Origin: Acanthaster planci
Taxonomy: Eukaryota; Echinodermata; Asteroidea; Valvatida; Acanthasteridae
Assembly: GCF_001949145.1 (NCBI RefSeq)
Contig: NW_019091391.1
Location: 692,331-707,579, forward strand
Length of the DNA: 15,249 nt
Direction: 5' to 3'
Part shown: piece after piece, positions 9,001 through 14,589 of the stretch
Layout of the letters: every line of letters begins with the position of its first letter
Position numbering within the stretch: the stretch's first letter is position 1
The notes under the pieces: model-generated
The model's database searches: none
What the model was told of the DNA's origin: nothing
Seen by the model: only the letters and a program-made list of their open reading frames with translations
Translations under genes and position numbers: made by a program

Positions 9001-11719
9001 CGGCATTTGCAAGATGATAATTAATATAAATTCTGGACTACGTTGAACAGGTTGCAGCCTACTCCGACGAAAAATGTGACATTGACTATTATTTCAGTTT
9101 CATTACTTGAAATAGGACATCAGATGCAGTGTTATCATAGTGAGAAATGACGGAACATGGTTGACTTGTCCTGACGCTATACAATCCTGACGATTCAATT
9201 AGGGACAATATGTAGCACTTTTTGTGACTTCGGCCTCCGTGACCACTTGGTCTCGTTGAAGTAAACCGCTGTTGATGTTTTCGATACTCTGACACGCTTG
9301 AATGGTAGTGCCAAGGTATCGACTGAACCTAGCTCCTTCAAAAGGTCCGGCCCCCAAGCATAGATTTAACGATTCTTGTTTGTTGAAGTTTTTTAATGAC
9401 AATTTCTTGCGCAGAGTCGAATACCTATGAAATGGATGGCGCCGGAGTCACTCTTTGATAACATTTATACGACAAAAACAGACGTGTAAGTTCTAAAGAT
9501 ATTCCTATTATATTAAATAGTTATTCTGATTGGGTAAATCCCCTTGAAGCTGTATATCTTAATTTAAAAAGGTACACACCTTTAAGAGGTACGTACAGAT
9601 GGATATACATCTTTTGGTCTCAATTTAAACCAAGTCATTTCATTCAAACATTGGGGTTATATTGCTTAATAGTTTTCAATGGGAGACTTTGAGATGCTTG
9701 GTGGCGGCAGACACAATGGTCCGTTTTGGGCATAGAGGTCATAAGGAGAGCCCAGACTGAATCACTTGGCTACGGCTGGAAATTACGCACACGTCTGCGG
9801 CAGTGGCCGCAGCCAGTTCCCATTAAGTCGTGTGCGAATTTCGGCCGTAGCAAAGTGATTTGAGCACGGCCTTAATCCATGTGGTTTTGGTTGATGTGGG
9901 CATGCACGTGCAGTTCTAGACATGCGCTTTTAGTTCTGAGCACGCGCCCAACCGCAGTGAAGGACCGGTTTCTCTGCCACCCCCCATGCATCTCAGAGTC
10001 TCCCATTTGGTGGTGGGTGCATTTCAAAACTTGTGACTCGAGTGTACGCCATTATGGCGAGGCTGTTAGTGTCGTTCTTGCAGATTTGCTAAGGGATGCG
10101 ATCATTGTTTTTGTGTCCGTGGTCACTTTCTCTCCATTTTCAGCTGGTCGTTCGGTGTCCTCTTCTGGGAGATCCTGACCATGGGTGCCATGCCGTATCC
10201 AGGCATTATGTCCCACAAACTGTGTCAGATGGTACGACAAGGACACAGGTTGGAGCGCCCCGACGGATGCGCGGAAGAACTGTAAGATATTACTTTTTTT
10301 GTGAGTTTTCTGCAGAATCTTAACAAGTTGAAAATATTAAATATGGAATTTTCCACTCATACCAGATGAATGGACTCGTTATTTCTAGTTTTTCCTGACA
10401 CACGCATGCTGGCCTTTAAGATTTAGAGCCGTTTCGAGGGAGATAAATTTTAACCAAGTTCGCCATTTTCAGGTACTCGGTAATGCAGCAATGCTGGCAT
10501 AGTGATCCAAACGACCGTCCGGATTTCGACATGCTGGGCACCATGTTGGAACGGATCATGGAAAAAGACGCCGTGAGTTTTGTTTTCTAAGCCAATACCG
10601 TAGGACGTGTTAAAAATGTGGCAGGAATGTCTCAGAACTGACCCGGCCATAGCGTGCCTTATTTCAAGTGGAAAACGGTGTTTCTCTGCTTATCATGGGA
10701 GTTCATGAAAAATTCTCGAGAAAACCTCATTGCAGTCTGACTTCCCACGCAATACAAAGAAAAATTAAACTGTGGATGTTCTTTAAAAGTTATGCCCCTC
10801 CTTTTTCTAGATATTTTCAGAAGTGTTTGAAAGAAGTGTTTGTTTGAAAGTGTTTGGAAATCTAGTTAAAAAGTCAGACGCTCTAAAACAAGTACATGTA
10901 GTTGAAATCAGGCGGCAGCACTTTGCTTTAATCCTCATGCAGGACTATCTAGACCTTTCGTGCTCACCGTACGGCGACTGCTCAGACGAGGAGGCTTCGG
11001 CTAGCGGTTCGGGAGACGTAAAGAGCAGCAGTTCCGTCCCTCTACTTCAGATACCGACATCGGACTCCCCGGGGATTTTGCCGTTGTCCGTTTCCCTCAA
11101 GAAGGACCACCAGCTGATGACGGACGATCGTCACCTCAAAGAAATAAGTATGCTTGGTCAACAACTGTCGGCAGAATACCCAAACGGTTTGAGGTCCTCT
11201 CCTGACCCTTTGTGAAAATTCAGTCCTCAATTCTACACCTCGGTGTTTTCTCAGTATACCAACCTCATTTTAATTCCTAAAATTGCCACCACCGTATGGG
11301 GTGCTCCCTCGGCCCGAAGCACGAGTATTCCACAGCCCCACACATCTACGGCATCGGCACAACTTTTATGCTTTTCCATAAATTCAAAGAGGGACGTGTG
11401 GACTTCCAAATATTTGTAGGTTCAAGACACAGAACTTTATGAATAAATATTAAATAGACCCTGACTGTCATCAACTTTCATGGTTTACTTTCATTTCCAA
11501 TAAATTTAACCCTATTTTTCCCATTCTTTGCTTTCCTGTTTTGTCTGGCGACACTTTGCAGTTGTCGAGGAAGAGACAAACGTCGACTCTGGGCCTCTGT
11601 ACGGAGACATGGACCCTTGCCGTCTCTACAGTAACATCAACAACAATTTCATCGCAGATCACCTTTGTAAGACAGTCAGTGAGCCAAACTTAAGCTCAAC
11701 GGACGTCTTCCTGGAGTAA
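1..11719 (+). CDS. RET: RET receptor tyrosine kinase, 3' portion of gene (15 exons, 5' end outside window)
   Basis: Spliced gene, partial at the left edge. Exons: 1-98, 475-665, 1359-1599, 2826-3047, 4203-4376, 5764-6104, 6622-6769, 7413-7520, 8257-8480, 8851-8973, 9415-9485, 10144-10281, 10473-10572, 10943-11147, 11562-11719. All introns are GT-AG and every donor/acceptor phase agrees, giving 846 residues plus stop from position 2. Domain order (partial numbering): cadherin-like domains 3-4 (1 to about 177), cysteine-rich domain (about 180-295), stalk and transmembrane helix (about 296-366), juxtamembrane (to 422), kinase (about 430-715), tail (to 846). The identification rests on long colinear similarity to vertebrate RET in every exon, including the diagnostic cysteine-rich domain and DPKWEFPR at the kinase start. 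Family role: a plasma-membrane receptor for GDNF-family ligands presented by GFR-alpha-type co-receptors, which autophosphorylates and recruits PLC-gamma, Shc/Grb2 and others. The kinase looks active because Lys, Glu, HRD and DFG are all present. Exact 5' extent and isoforms cannot be seen. Confidence 0.96.
99..474 (+). other. Intron 1 of window
   Basis: AT-rich intron between the two cadherin-like exons, phase 1. I see no gene or repeat in it. Confidence 0.75.
475..665 (+). CDS. RET: RET exon 2: end of cadherin-like domain 3 and start of domain 4
   Basis: Acceptor tttgtttcag at 474, donor CGC|gtaaga at 665/666, entering in phase 1 and leaving in phase 0. The peptide ([19 protein letters not shown]...) shows alternating hydrophobic beta strands and lines up with human RET [20 protein letters not shown] and the following HFNVSVLP strand. 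Possible N-glycosylation sites NQT, NLT and NAS are present. A second donor (CTG|gtaaat at 720/721) would also be open, but its phase does not fit the next exon. A 13-base word, GGTGCTACGAGGC, occurs twice (502-514 and 546-558) in different frames. Confidence 0.85.
666..1358 (+). other. Intron 2
   Basis: Phase 0 intron of 693 bases. The first part (to about 860) is GC-richer and gives several overlapping short frames with no recognisable protein. No repeat was noticed. Confidence 0.75.
1359..1599 (+). CDS. RET: RET exon 3: cadherin-like domain 4
   Basis: Acceptor at 1358 (ctccgagcag), donor GAGC|gtaagt at 1599/1600, phase 0 in and phase 1 out. The 80 codons run from [12 protein letters not shown] to VLHIDIIGE. 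The end matches the human RET strand LLVTVEG that closes cadherin-like domain 4, and the start (LYTRVAVLEF) matches the human RRFAQIGKVCVEN region. Sites NRS and NLT could be glycosylated. Sequence conservation is low, as in this part of RET across animals; the assignment rests on phase, order and strand pattern. Confidence 0.87.
1600..2825 (+). other. Intron 3
   Basis: Phase 1 intron of 1226 bases. It holds a short tandem duplication (GGGTGGTTTTCTGT at 1774-1787 and 1793-1806, period 19), a CT-rich run near 1905-1918, and the MITE-like copy at about 2265-2433. The open frame 2602-3051 merely runs into exon 4 and is not a gene. Confidence 0.8.
2265..2433. mobile_element. MITE-like element, copy A (right end degraded)
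   Basis: The left end AATGGGAGACTTTGAG followed by CGCTTGGTGG matches the left end of the element at 9678-10007. The interior carries AGTTCTGAGCATGCGC at 2318-2333, a partial copy at 2341 and AGTTCTGAGCACGCGC at 2358-2373, the same motif as in the other copy. The right end keeps only the inner part of the inverted terminus (GCCACCAGCG near 2406-2415) and a near duplicate after it. No coding capacity. The right limit is approximate and no target-site duplication is clear. Confidence 0.6.
2826..3047 (+). CDS. RET: RET exon 4: cysteine-rich domain, first half
   Basis: Acceptor after a pyrimidine-rich tract (gttcgtctag, ends 2825), donor CATCG|gtgagt at 3047/3048, phase 1 on both sides. It carries the RET-specific pattern [18 protein letters not shown], then NFSTCSP, TCPD, VCD and CPQDC, nearly residue for residue with human CGGLGSPTGRCEWRQ...NFSTCSP...CPQDC. 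The NFST glycosylation site is conserved. An alternative in-phase acceptor ends at 2837 and would shorten the exon by four codons; the upstream tract favours 2825. From memory of the human gene, this one exon covers what vertebrates split into exons 8 and 9. Confidence 0.95.
3048..4202 (+). other. Intron 4
   Basis: Phase 1 intron of 1155 bases between the two halves of the cysteine-rich domain. It contains a run of ten G at 3879-3888 and a small hairpin near 3632-3661 (CCAGGA/TCCTGG). No gene seen. Confidence 0.8.
4203..4376 (+). CDS. RET: RET exon 5: cysteine-rich domain, second half, and start of stalk
   Basis: Acceptor ccatgcag ending 4202, donor GACC|gtacgt at 4376/4377, phase 1 on both sides. 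The peptide contains [16 protein letters not shown]. The Cys-x-Cys, six residues, Cys-x-Cys spacing is identical to human Cys609/Cys611/Cys618/Cys620. The sequence then runs into a Pro/Gln/Thr-rich segment ([15 protein letters not shown]) that begins the stalk. The segment before it ([20 protein letters not shown]) corresponds to human RGSIVGGHEPGEPRGIK and shares RGI. Confidence 0.93.
4377..5763 (+). other. Intron 5
   Basis: Phase 1 intron of 1387 bases, the largest in the window. It contains the inverted repeat at 4651-4901 and a perfect CRE-like TGACGTCA at 4512-4519. The region 5200-5760 shows nothing recognisable. Confidence 0.8.
4651..4908. repeat. Inverted repeat, possible foldback element
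   Basis: The arm 4660-4700 (CCACTCTGTGAAAATGAGTC...) is inverted at 4861-4901 with 2 mismatches in 41 bases; weaker pairing extends outward to 4651 and 4908 and inward. The spacer of about 160 bases has no coding signal. Likely a MITE or the remains of two opposed repeat copies within intron 5. Confidence 0.7.
5764..6104 (+). CDS. RET: RET exon 6: stalk, membrane-proximal Cys pair, transmembrane helix, juxtamembrane region
   Basis: Acceptor cttgtgttcag ending 5763, donor CAGAG|gtttgt at 6104/6105, phase 1 in and phase 0 out. About 32 residues of Ser/Thr/Pro-containing stalk precede KCTFC; its Cys codons at 5862-5864 and 5871-5873 sit where human Cys630 and Cys634 lie. A hydrophobic helix follows ([19 protein letters not shown], 5880-5936), then basic residues ([12 protein letters not shown]), consistent with a type I topology. 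The intracellular part has NYKPP, like human HKPP, then a Ser/Asp-rich stretch. A weaker donor at 6073 would give phase 1, which does not fit the next exon. Confidence 0.93.
6105..6621 (+). other. Intron 6
   Basis: Phase 0 intron of 517 bases, strongly AT-rich, between the transmembrane exon and the first kinase exon. No repeat or gene found. Confidence 0.85.
6622..6769 (+). CDS. RET: RET exon 7: kinase N-lobe, glycine loop and catalytic lysine
   Basis: Acceptor ttgttag ending 6621, donor AAAG|gtgagt at 6769/6770. It opens with [14 protein letters not shown], close to human [14 protein letters not shown]. The glycine loop GEGEFG is encoded at 6676-6693 and the ATP-binding Lys of VAVKML at 6757-6759 (human Lys758). 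[11 protein letters not shown] is identical to the human sequence. A Cys follows the loop directly (GEGEFGCVV) where human has Lys. The length of 148 nt equals human RET exon 12 as I recall it. Confidence 0.98.
6770..7412 (+). other. Intron 7
   Basis: Phase 1 intron of 643 bases inside the kinase N-lobe. Minus-strand short frames here match nothing I know. No clear repeat. Confidence 0.85.
7413..7520 (+). CDS. RET: RET exon 8: kinase N-lobe, alpha-C helix
   Basis: Acceptor aacctggtag ending 7412, donor AGGG|gtaagc at 7520/7521, phase 1 on both sides, 108 nt. It encodes the alpha-C helix [19 protein letters not shown]. The salt-bridge Glu is at 7451-7453, matching human Glu775 in [20 protein letters not shown] matches human VIKLYGACS. 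The exon length is the same as human exon 13 as recalled. Confidence 0.97.
7521..8256 (+). other. Intron 8
   Basis: Phase 1 intron of 736 bases. Its first half holds the MITE-like element 7653-7873; its second half (about 7990-8230) is unusually GC- and CpG-rich for an intron here and is described as a finding. Confidence 0.85.
7653..7873. mobile_element. MITE-like foldback element with GGGGCCAATTTCA termini
   Basis: The left terminus CAGGGGCCAATTTCA (7653-7667) is perfectly inverted at the right end (about 7859-7873). The imperfect pairing continues inward for roughly 80 bases (TTGCTTGAGCACG... against CTGCTTAAGCGGG...), so nearly the whole 221 bases can fold back. No coding capacity. The terminus resembles short repeats I recall from marine invertebrate genomes, but I cannot name the family. 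Confidence 0.65.
8257..8480 (+). CDS. RET: RET exon 9: hinge, kinase insert and start of C-lobe
   Basis: Acceptor tacatcgcag ending 8256, donor CTTAAG|gtgagg at 8480/8481, phase 1 in and phase 0 out. The hinge YVIVEYC has Val at the gatekeeper position (8274-8276), as in human Val804. [10 protein letters not shown] begins the C-lobe. A kinase insert with two tyrosines (AAAYQQDD and HDYDKI) follows, then [20 protein letters not shown], matching human DLISFAWQISQGMQYLA. It is about three residues longer than human exon 14 as recalled, with the difference inside the insert, whose sequence is unrelated to the human one. Confidence 0.97.
8481..9414 (+). other. Introns 9 and 10 (flanking exon 10)
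   Basis: Introns 8481-8850 and 8974-9414, both phase 0, on either side of the catalytic-loop exon 8851-8973. A 9-base inverted repeat (CTTATTGCA/TGCAATAAG, about 8639-8680) is the only structure noticed in the first. Nothing was found in the second. Confidence 0.8.
8851..8973 (+). CDS. RET: RET exon 10: catalytic loop, DFG and activation loop
   Basis: Acceptor tctcgctcag ending 8850, donor AGCAAG|gtgggg at 8973/8974, phase 0 on both sides, 123 nt. The catalytic loop is HRDLAARN with catalytic Asp at 8863-8865; DFG Asp is at 8917-8919. The activation loop [13 protein letters not shown] keeps both tyrosines at the positions of human Tyr900 and Tyr905 (8941-8943 and 8956-8958). [16 protein letters not shown] is identical to human RET. 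The full set of catalytic residues argues for an active kinase. Confidence 0.98.
9415..9485 (+). CDS. RET: RET exon 11: P+1 loop and APE motif
   Basis: Acceptor cttgcgcag ending 9414, donor GACGT|gtaagt at 9485/9486, phase 0 in and phase 2 out, 71 nt. It encodes [20 protein letters not shown]. The Met of KWMA at 9436-9438 corresponds to human Met918. The motif reads APE, the usual kinase form, where human RET has AIE. The exon is too short to be seen as an open frame on its own and was found through the conserved KWMA and splice phases. Confidence 0.97.
9678..10007. mobile_element. MITE-like element, copy B, with nested foldback
   Basis: Inverted termini: AATGGGAGACTTTGAGATGC at the left and its near-complement ending at 10007, matching over about 32 bases with a few mismatches. 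Inside lies a second inverted repeat (9760-9793 against 9829-9860, about 32 bases with few differences), and its loop contains a further stem (CTGCGGC/GCCGCAG near 9795-9812). The motif AGTTCTGAGCACGCGC is at 9932-9947 with a variant at 9912-9927. It fills half of the 658-base intron between exons 11 and 12 (9486-10143). No transposase frame, so it is non-autonomous if mobile. Confidence 0.7.
10144..10281 (+). CDS. RET: RET exon 12: kinase C-lobe, alpha-F to alpha-H
   Basis: Acceptor cattttcag ending 10143, donor GAACT|gtaaga at 10281/10282, phase 2 on both sides, 138 nt. With the split Val it encodes [28 protein letters not shown], and [14 protein letters not shown], matching human [28 protein letters not shown] and GHRMERPDNCSEEM. 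The regulatory-spine Asp of DVWSFG and the RPD motif are present. Confidence 0.98.
10473..10572 (+). CDS. RET: RET exon 13: end of kinase domain
   Basis: Acceptor ccattttcag ending 10472, donor GACGCC|gtgagt at 10572/10573, phase 2 in and phase 0 out, 100 nt. It encodes [18 protein letters not shown] then a final helix [15 protein letters not shown]...DP.DRP is the alpha-H/alpha-I signature of tyrosine kinases, and human RET reads YRLMLQCWKQEPDKRPVF here. The exon closes the kinase domain. Confidence 0.97.
10573..10942 (+). other. Intron 13
   Basis: Phase 0 intron of 370 bases between the kinase end and the tail. No repeat seen; a continuous frame from 10823 runs into exon 14 but is intron read-through. 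Confidence 0.85.
10943..11147 (+). CDS. RET: RET exon 14: C-terminal tail with PLC-gamma-type tyrosine
   Basis: Acceptor ctcatgcag ending 10942, donor ATAA|gtatgc at 11147/11148, phase 0 in and phase 1 out. It begins DYLDLSCS, the counterpart of human DYLDLAAS around Tyr1015 (Tyr codon 10946-10948), the PLC-gamma docking site in the family. A low-complexity tail follows, with an acidic [11 protein letters not shown] stretch and [11 protein letters not shown], then a charged end (HLKEI). Apart from DYLDL and the acidic cluster (human LSEEE) little is conserved. If splicing were skipped the frame would run on to a stop near 11215, so an intron-retained short tail is formally possible. Confidence 0.93.
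11148..11561 (+). other. Intron 14
   Basis: Phase 1 intron of 414 bases splitting the tail. It contains an in-frame stop at 11213-11215 and an AATAAA near 11441-11446, so a transcript ending here would encode a tail lacking the last two tyrosines. There is no evidence that this is used. Confidence 0.75.
11562..11719 (+). CDS. RET: RET exon 15: last coding exon, Shc/Grb2-type tyrosines and stop
   Basis: Acceptor acactttgcag ending 11561, phase 1 in; stop TAA at 11717-11719. [10 protein letters not shown] (Tyr codon 11600-11602) lines up with human NKLYGMSDP around Tyr1062. RLYSNINN (Tyr codon 11627-11629) lines up with human SVYANWM around Tyr1096 and is a Y-x-N Grb2 SH2 consensus. The tail ends [13 protein letters not shown]. 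Unlike the human gene, both tyrosines sit in one exon with no intron after LYG. The Asn at position -3 of the first Tyr, needed for a classic N-x-x-Y PTB site, is Gly here. Confidence 0.93.
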
Positions 11720-11990
11720 CGCAGGGCTACGTGTAGAGCGAGTAGCACCACCTTCAGACTTTGGAACCAACATGGCTGTTCATTATACGTGCAGTACAGC
11801 ATGCAGCTGTTGCAAGCTAATTGTCCATGTGCACTGACGCATGATCCACCGTATTGGTTCCAACAATAATTGAGACACTCACGTCGCAACTCCCTCTATA
11901 AACAGCTCTGGAGTAACGTGTTCAAGGGCGCCCTCTGTCGATGTACTAATAGCAGGATCTCCAGCCGTAATAAATCCTTCAACTGATTCA
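11720..11990 (+). other. 3' untranslated region of RET (probable)
   Basis: Non-coding stretch from the RET stop to just past the first AATAAA. It holds a 10-base inverted repeat, TTGGAACCAA at 11761-11770 and TTGGTTCCAA at 11854-11863, able to form a hairpin with a loop of about 83 bases. The word CTGGAGTAACG occurs at the stop codon region and again near 11909-11919. The 3' end is inferred only from the poly(A) signal. Confidence 0.6.
11969..11974 (+). promoter_or_regulatory. Poly(A) signal AATAAA
   Basis: Perfect AATAAA 250 bases after the RET stop, the first one downstream. A moderately GT-rich stretch follows (about 11990-12020), as expected for cleavage. The actual cleavage site is not visible. 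Confidence 0.65.
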
Positions 11991-14531
11991 ATGGTAAGGC
12001 AGGTGGCCTCTATTGTCAAAACTACAGGTCATGACCACAATCCGCCTATTTTAAGGTGTAGCGGGGGCATGCCCGTACCGTAAATTTTTTGAAGTGTCAG
12101 CATTATCAAGAGTTGGGTTAAAGCGGTGTCCTGTATGCCCAAAAATATTTATGGGGAAACTAACAGAAGTTGGGGAATTGTTTGACACGTGGCTTCCCCA
12201 AAATGTGAACAGTATTTCTATCATTGCTGGAAACTGCCTGAACATAGTTTGGCCGTTCAGACTTTGGATGTGCAGTTATTCATACGGATCTCGTAATGAA
12301 ATATTTTCAAATGCCCACTATACAACACAAGAGGGCAGCAGATAGCAAATCCATGACGGTATAGCCACAGACAGATATAAACGCATAGACCGCCGGATCG
12401 TATTCAAATCTACGTGAACATTTTGTGATCTGCGCGGTGCCCGACTAAAATCTAAACTCTGGGCGAATTCATCCCTCTGTGTAGGATATTTACGCACAGT
12501 TGACGAATTCCAGCCATAAAATTCTGTGAAGCCATTGTTTCCCATGTGGATTCCAAACAATGCGGTTGCAGCGCTTCAAAATAAGGGATAACAGTATAGG
12601 ATGGCAAAACAGGTGAACGTATTGTGGGAGAACATGTAAACAAAATGATACAGGCAATGTAAGTGCCTCGCGTGAACGCGCTGTCATCCATCCTATCAGG
12701 TTTGTGAGTGTGACGTCACTTCAGTTTAAACTACGTCCACTGCACATGCAGTGCACATAGAGTTACATACATTGATCGCCGTTTGCATGGAACCGGAAGT
12801 TAACGCGCACCTTCAGTAATCGTCCAGTGAGAGTTTGCAAATCATGGCGCGTCTGCATGTATATTGAAGTCTCTTATACGAACTGGATAGACCAACCCGA
12901 CTAGACGCCATTTGAAGGGCCTTTTACACTCTCGTTTAGTTCCCTGCCCAGAGATTCCCTGACGACTCTTGATAAAAAAAATCTTAGCTTAGGTATCACT
13001 CACGGATATAAAAGATATGATGCAAGGGTCAGAGCTCACAAGTTAAGAGCCTGGGTGTTTTCGAATTTATTACAGTGGTGCCCCCTGTATGTGTGGCCAT
13101 TTGCCAGTCGTCATCATGTCCTGATTCTTCCTAGATTCTCCTCTAGGGACATTACTGAGGAGACCTTCGATTTCAGTGTAAAGTCAAATACTGTTGGCTC
13201 AACAGCTGCCATTAGGACACGGGAGTTTACGTCCAACAGCTTGCCTTCCGACCGGGAATAACCGAAAATCAACGAAACCATCCGAACATACTGAAGATAA
13301 ACGGGAATTCCTCCAGTCTTGGTCACGTAGAGATTGGGTGATACCGGACCCTTGATTTGTAGAGTAGTCAGAATCATCGGGTCTGGTTTCCAGACTATTT
13401 ACCCTCAAGCAGCTGTCTCAACCAGAGCGCGCGCGCACTTCGGCAATTGACTACTGCGTATTGGTCAAGGAGGAATTTCACACGCGCGCACCGCCTGTGT
13501 GCGAACGGAATTGCCCCCAATGACTTCTAATTATGGCCGTCGGATTTGTCCATTGTTTGCCCATGCTTTTCAAAATCACGGTCATAAGCGCAAGACTGGC
13601 GGTCCTTGCGTTTATATGTCTGTGGTATAGCCTTTGTCCAATTAATTTTCCTGGCTGCGGCCGGAGATTGTTATAATATGTGCGTCTATGGAGGCTGTAC
13701 AGCCACTTCACATACATGCATGTGTTACATGAACGTGTTACATTAACTGTTAACTGAAGCCAAGGTATTAAGACGCAGCCGGACAAAGAATGTGCAGATA
13801 TCCAATGTTATGCTTTATTTTGCAGTTCCAGGATATTATGCCTGTTACAAGTAAAACAATAATAATTTATATCGTTGACATCAACTTCATAAAAAACATC
13901 TGTTAGAGGACTGTTCAGTGTAAGTGGTTAACAATTCTGTATATGATCAAAAACAAACTCTTCGACAAATTTGAAAAATGTTGCCTTGAGTAAAGACGTG
14001 TTTGGCAGCTGATTTTCTTCAAGTTAATTTTTAACTATTTAAGAGACAGAATATTTTATTGCTGAATAATGTTTATAGACATCAAATATTACCGGTAGCT
14101 TTGAAAGTATCACCCCGGCTTCAAAACATGCGTAGCCATTGGGAATGGAAACACGTGTTCTTGACGCAAATGGAAATAAACGCGGATTCAGCTATGATTC
14201 TGTCGGGAATTTGTAACCATATTCGGGGATGATGTCGTCAGATATTTCAGGCTTTGGGCTCAATTTATCTCTGAGTGTTATTTTATAATCTCCGCGGTAA
14301 GAACACATTAAGGGTCACTGTCTTTAATGTTACTGCCTCGTGGTTGGGCTCATATAAGTTAACTTTTTGTCTTGCTATAATTGATCATTCCTGTTTTGAT
14401 AGTTCGGTTTTTAATCGGCTTTCACTTTCTTTGACACTGTGGAGAAGTTTGCTACGAACAAATCTGAACTCTCACGATTATACTGTAAACTCGCGGAGGC
14501 ACTGCGTTAATAACTGTTATAGTAATTGGTT
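11991..14531. other. Intergenic region with no recognisable gene
   Basis: About 2.5 kb after RET. The frames on both strands are short, lack splice-consistent partners and show no domain I know. The part from 13425 to 13505 has GC alternations (GCGCGCGC) and CpG-rich words, and 13830-14530 is AT-rich. Apart from the promoter-like words noted separately, nothing was identified. Confidence 0.6.
12711..13014. promoter_or_regulatory. Cluster of promoter-like motifs (tentative)
   Basis: A perfect CRE palindrome TGACGTCA lies at 12711-12718, ACCGGAAGT (ETS type) at about 12792-12800, ATCATGGCGCG near 12841-12851, and TATAAAAG at 13007-13014. Each is a short word that can occur by chance. No convincing first exon follows within the window on either strand, so this is only a candidate regulatory region. 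Confidence 0.2.
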
Positions 14532-14569
14532 GTGATAGAATTCTTCTAGTGATAGAATTTTTCTATCAC
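14532..14569. repeat. Tandem 17-base repeat ending in a perfect hairpin
   Basis: GTGATAGAATTCTTCTA at 14532-14548 is followed at once by GTGATAGAATTTTTCTA at 14549-14565. The second unit plus four bases forms GTGATAGAA-TTT-TTCTATCAC, a 9-base stem with a 3-base loop. It lies 20 bases outside the large palindrome and may be part of the same element. Confidence 0.6.
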
Positions 14570-14589
14570 CGTTGTCACGAGTAAACAAA

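Noticed and set aside
12051-12691. Overlapping minus-strand frames (64-80 codons) as a degraded transposase or reverse transcriptase.
   Set aside because: No catalytic motif or consistent frame could be recognised; composition is that of random sequence.
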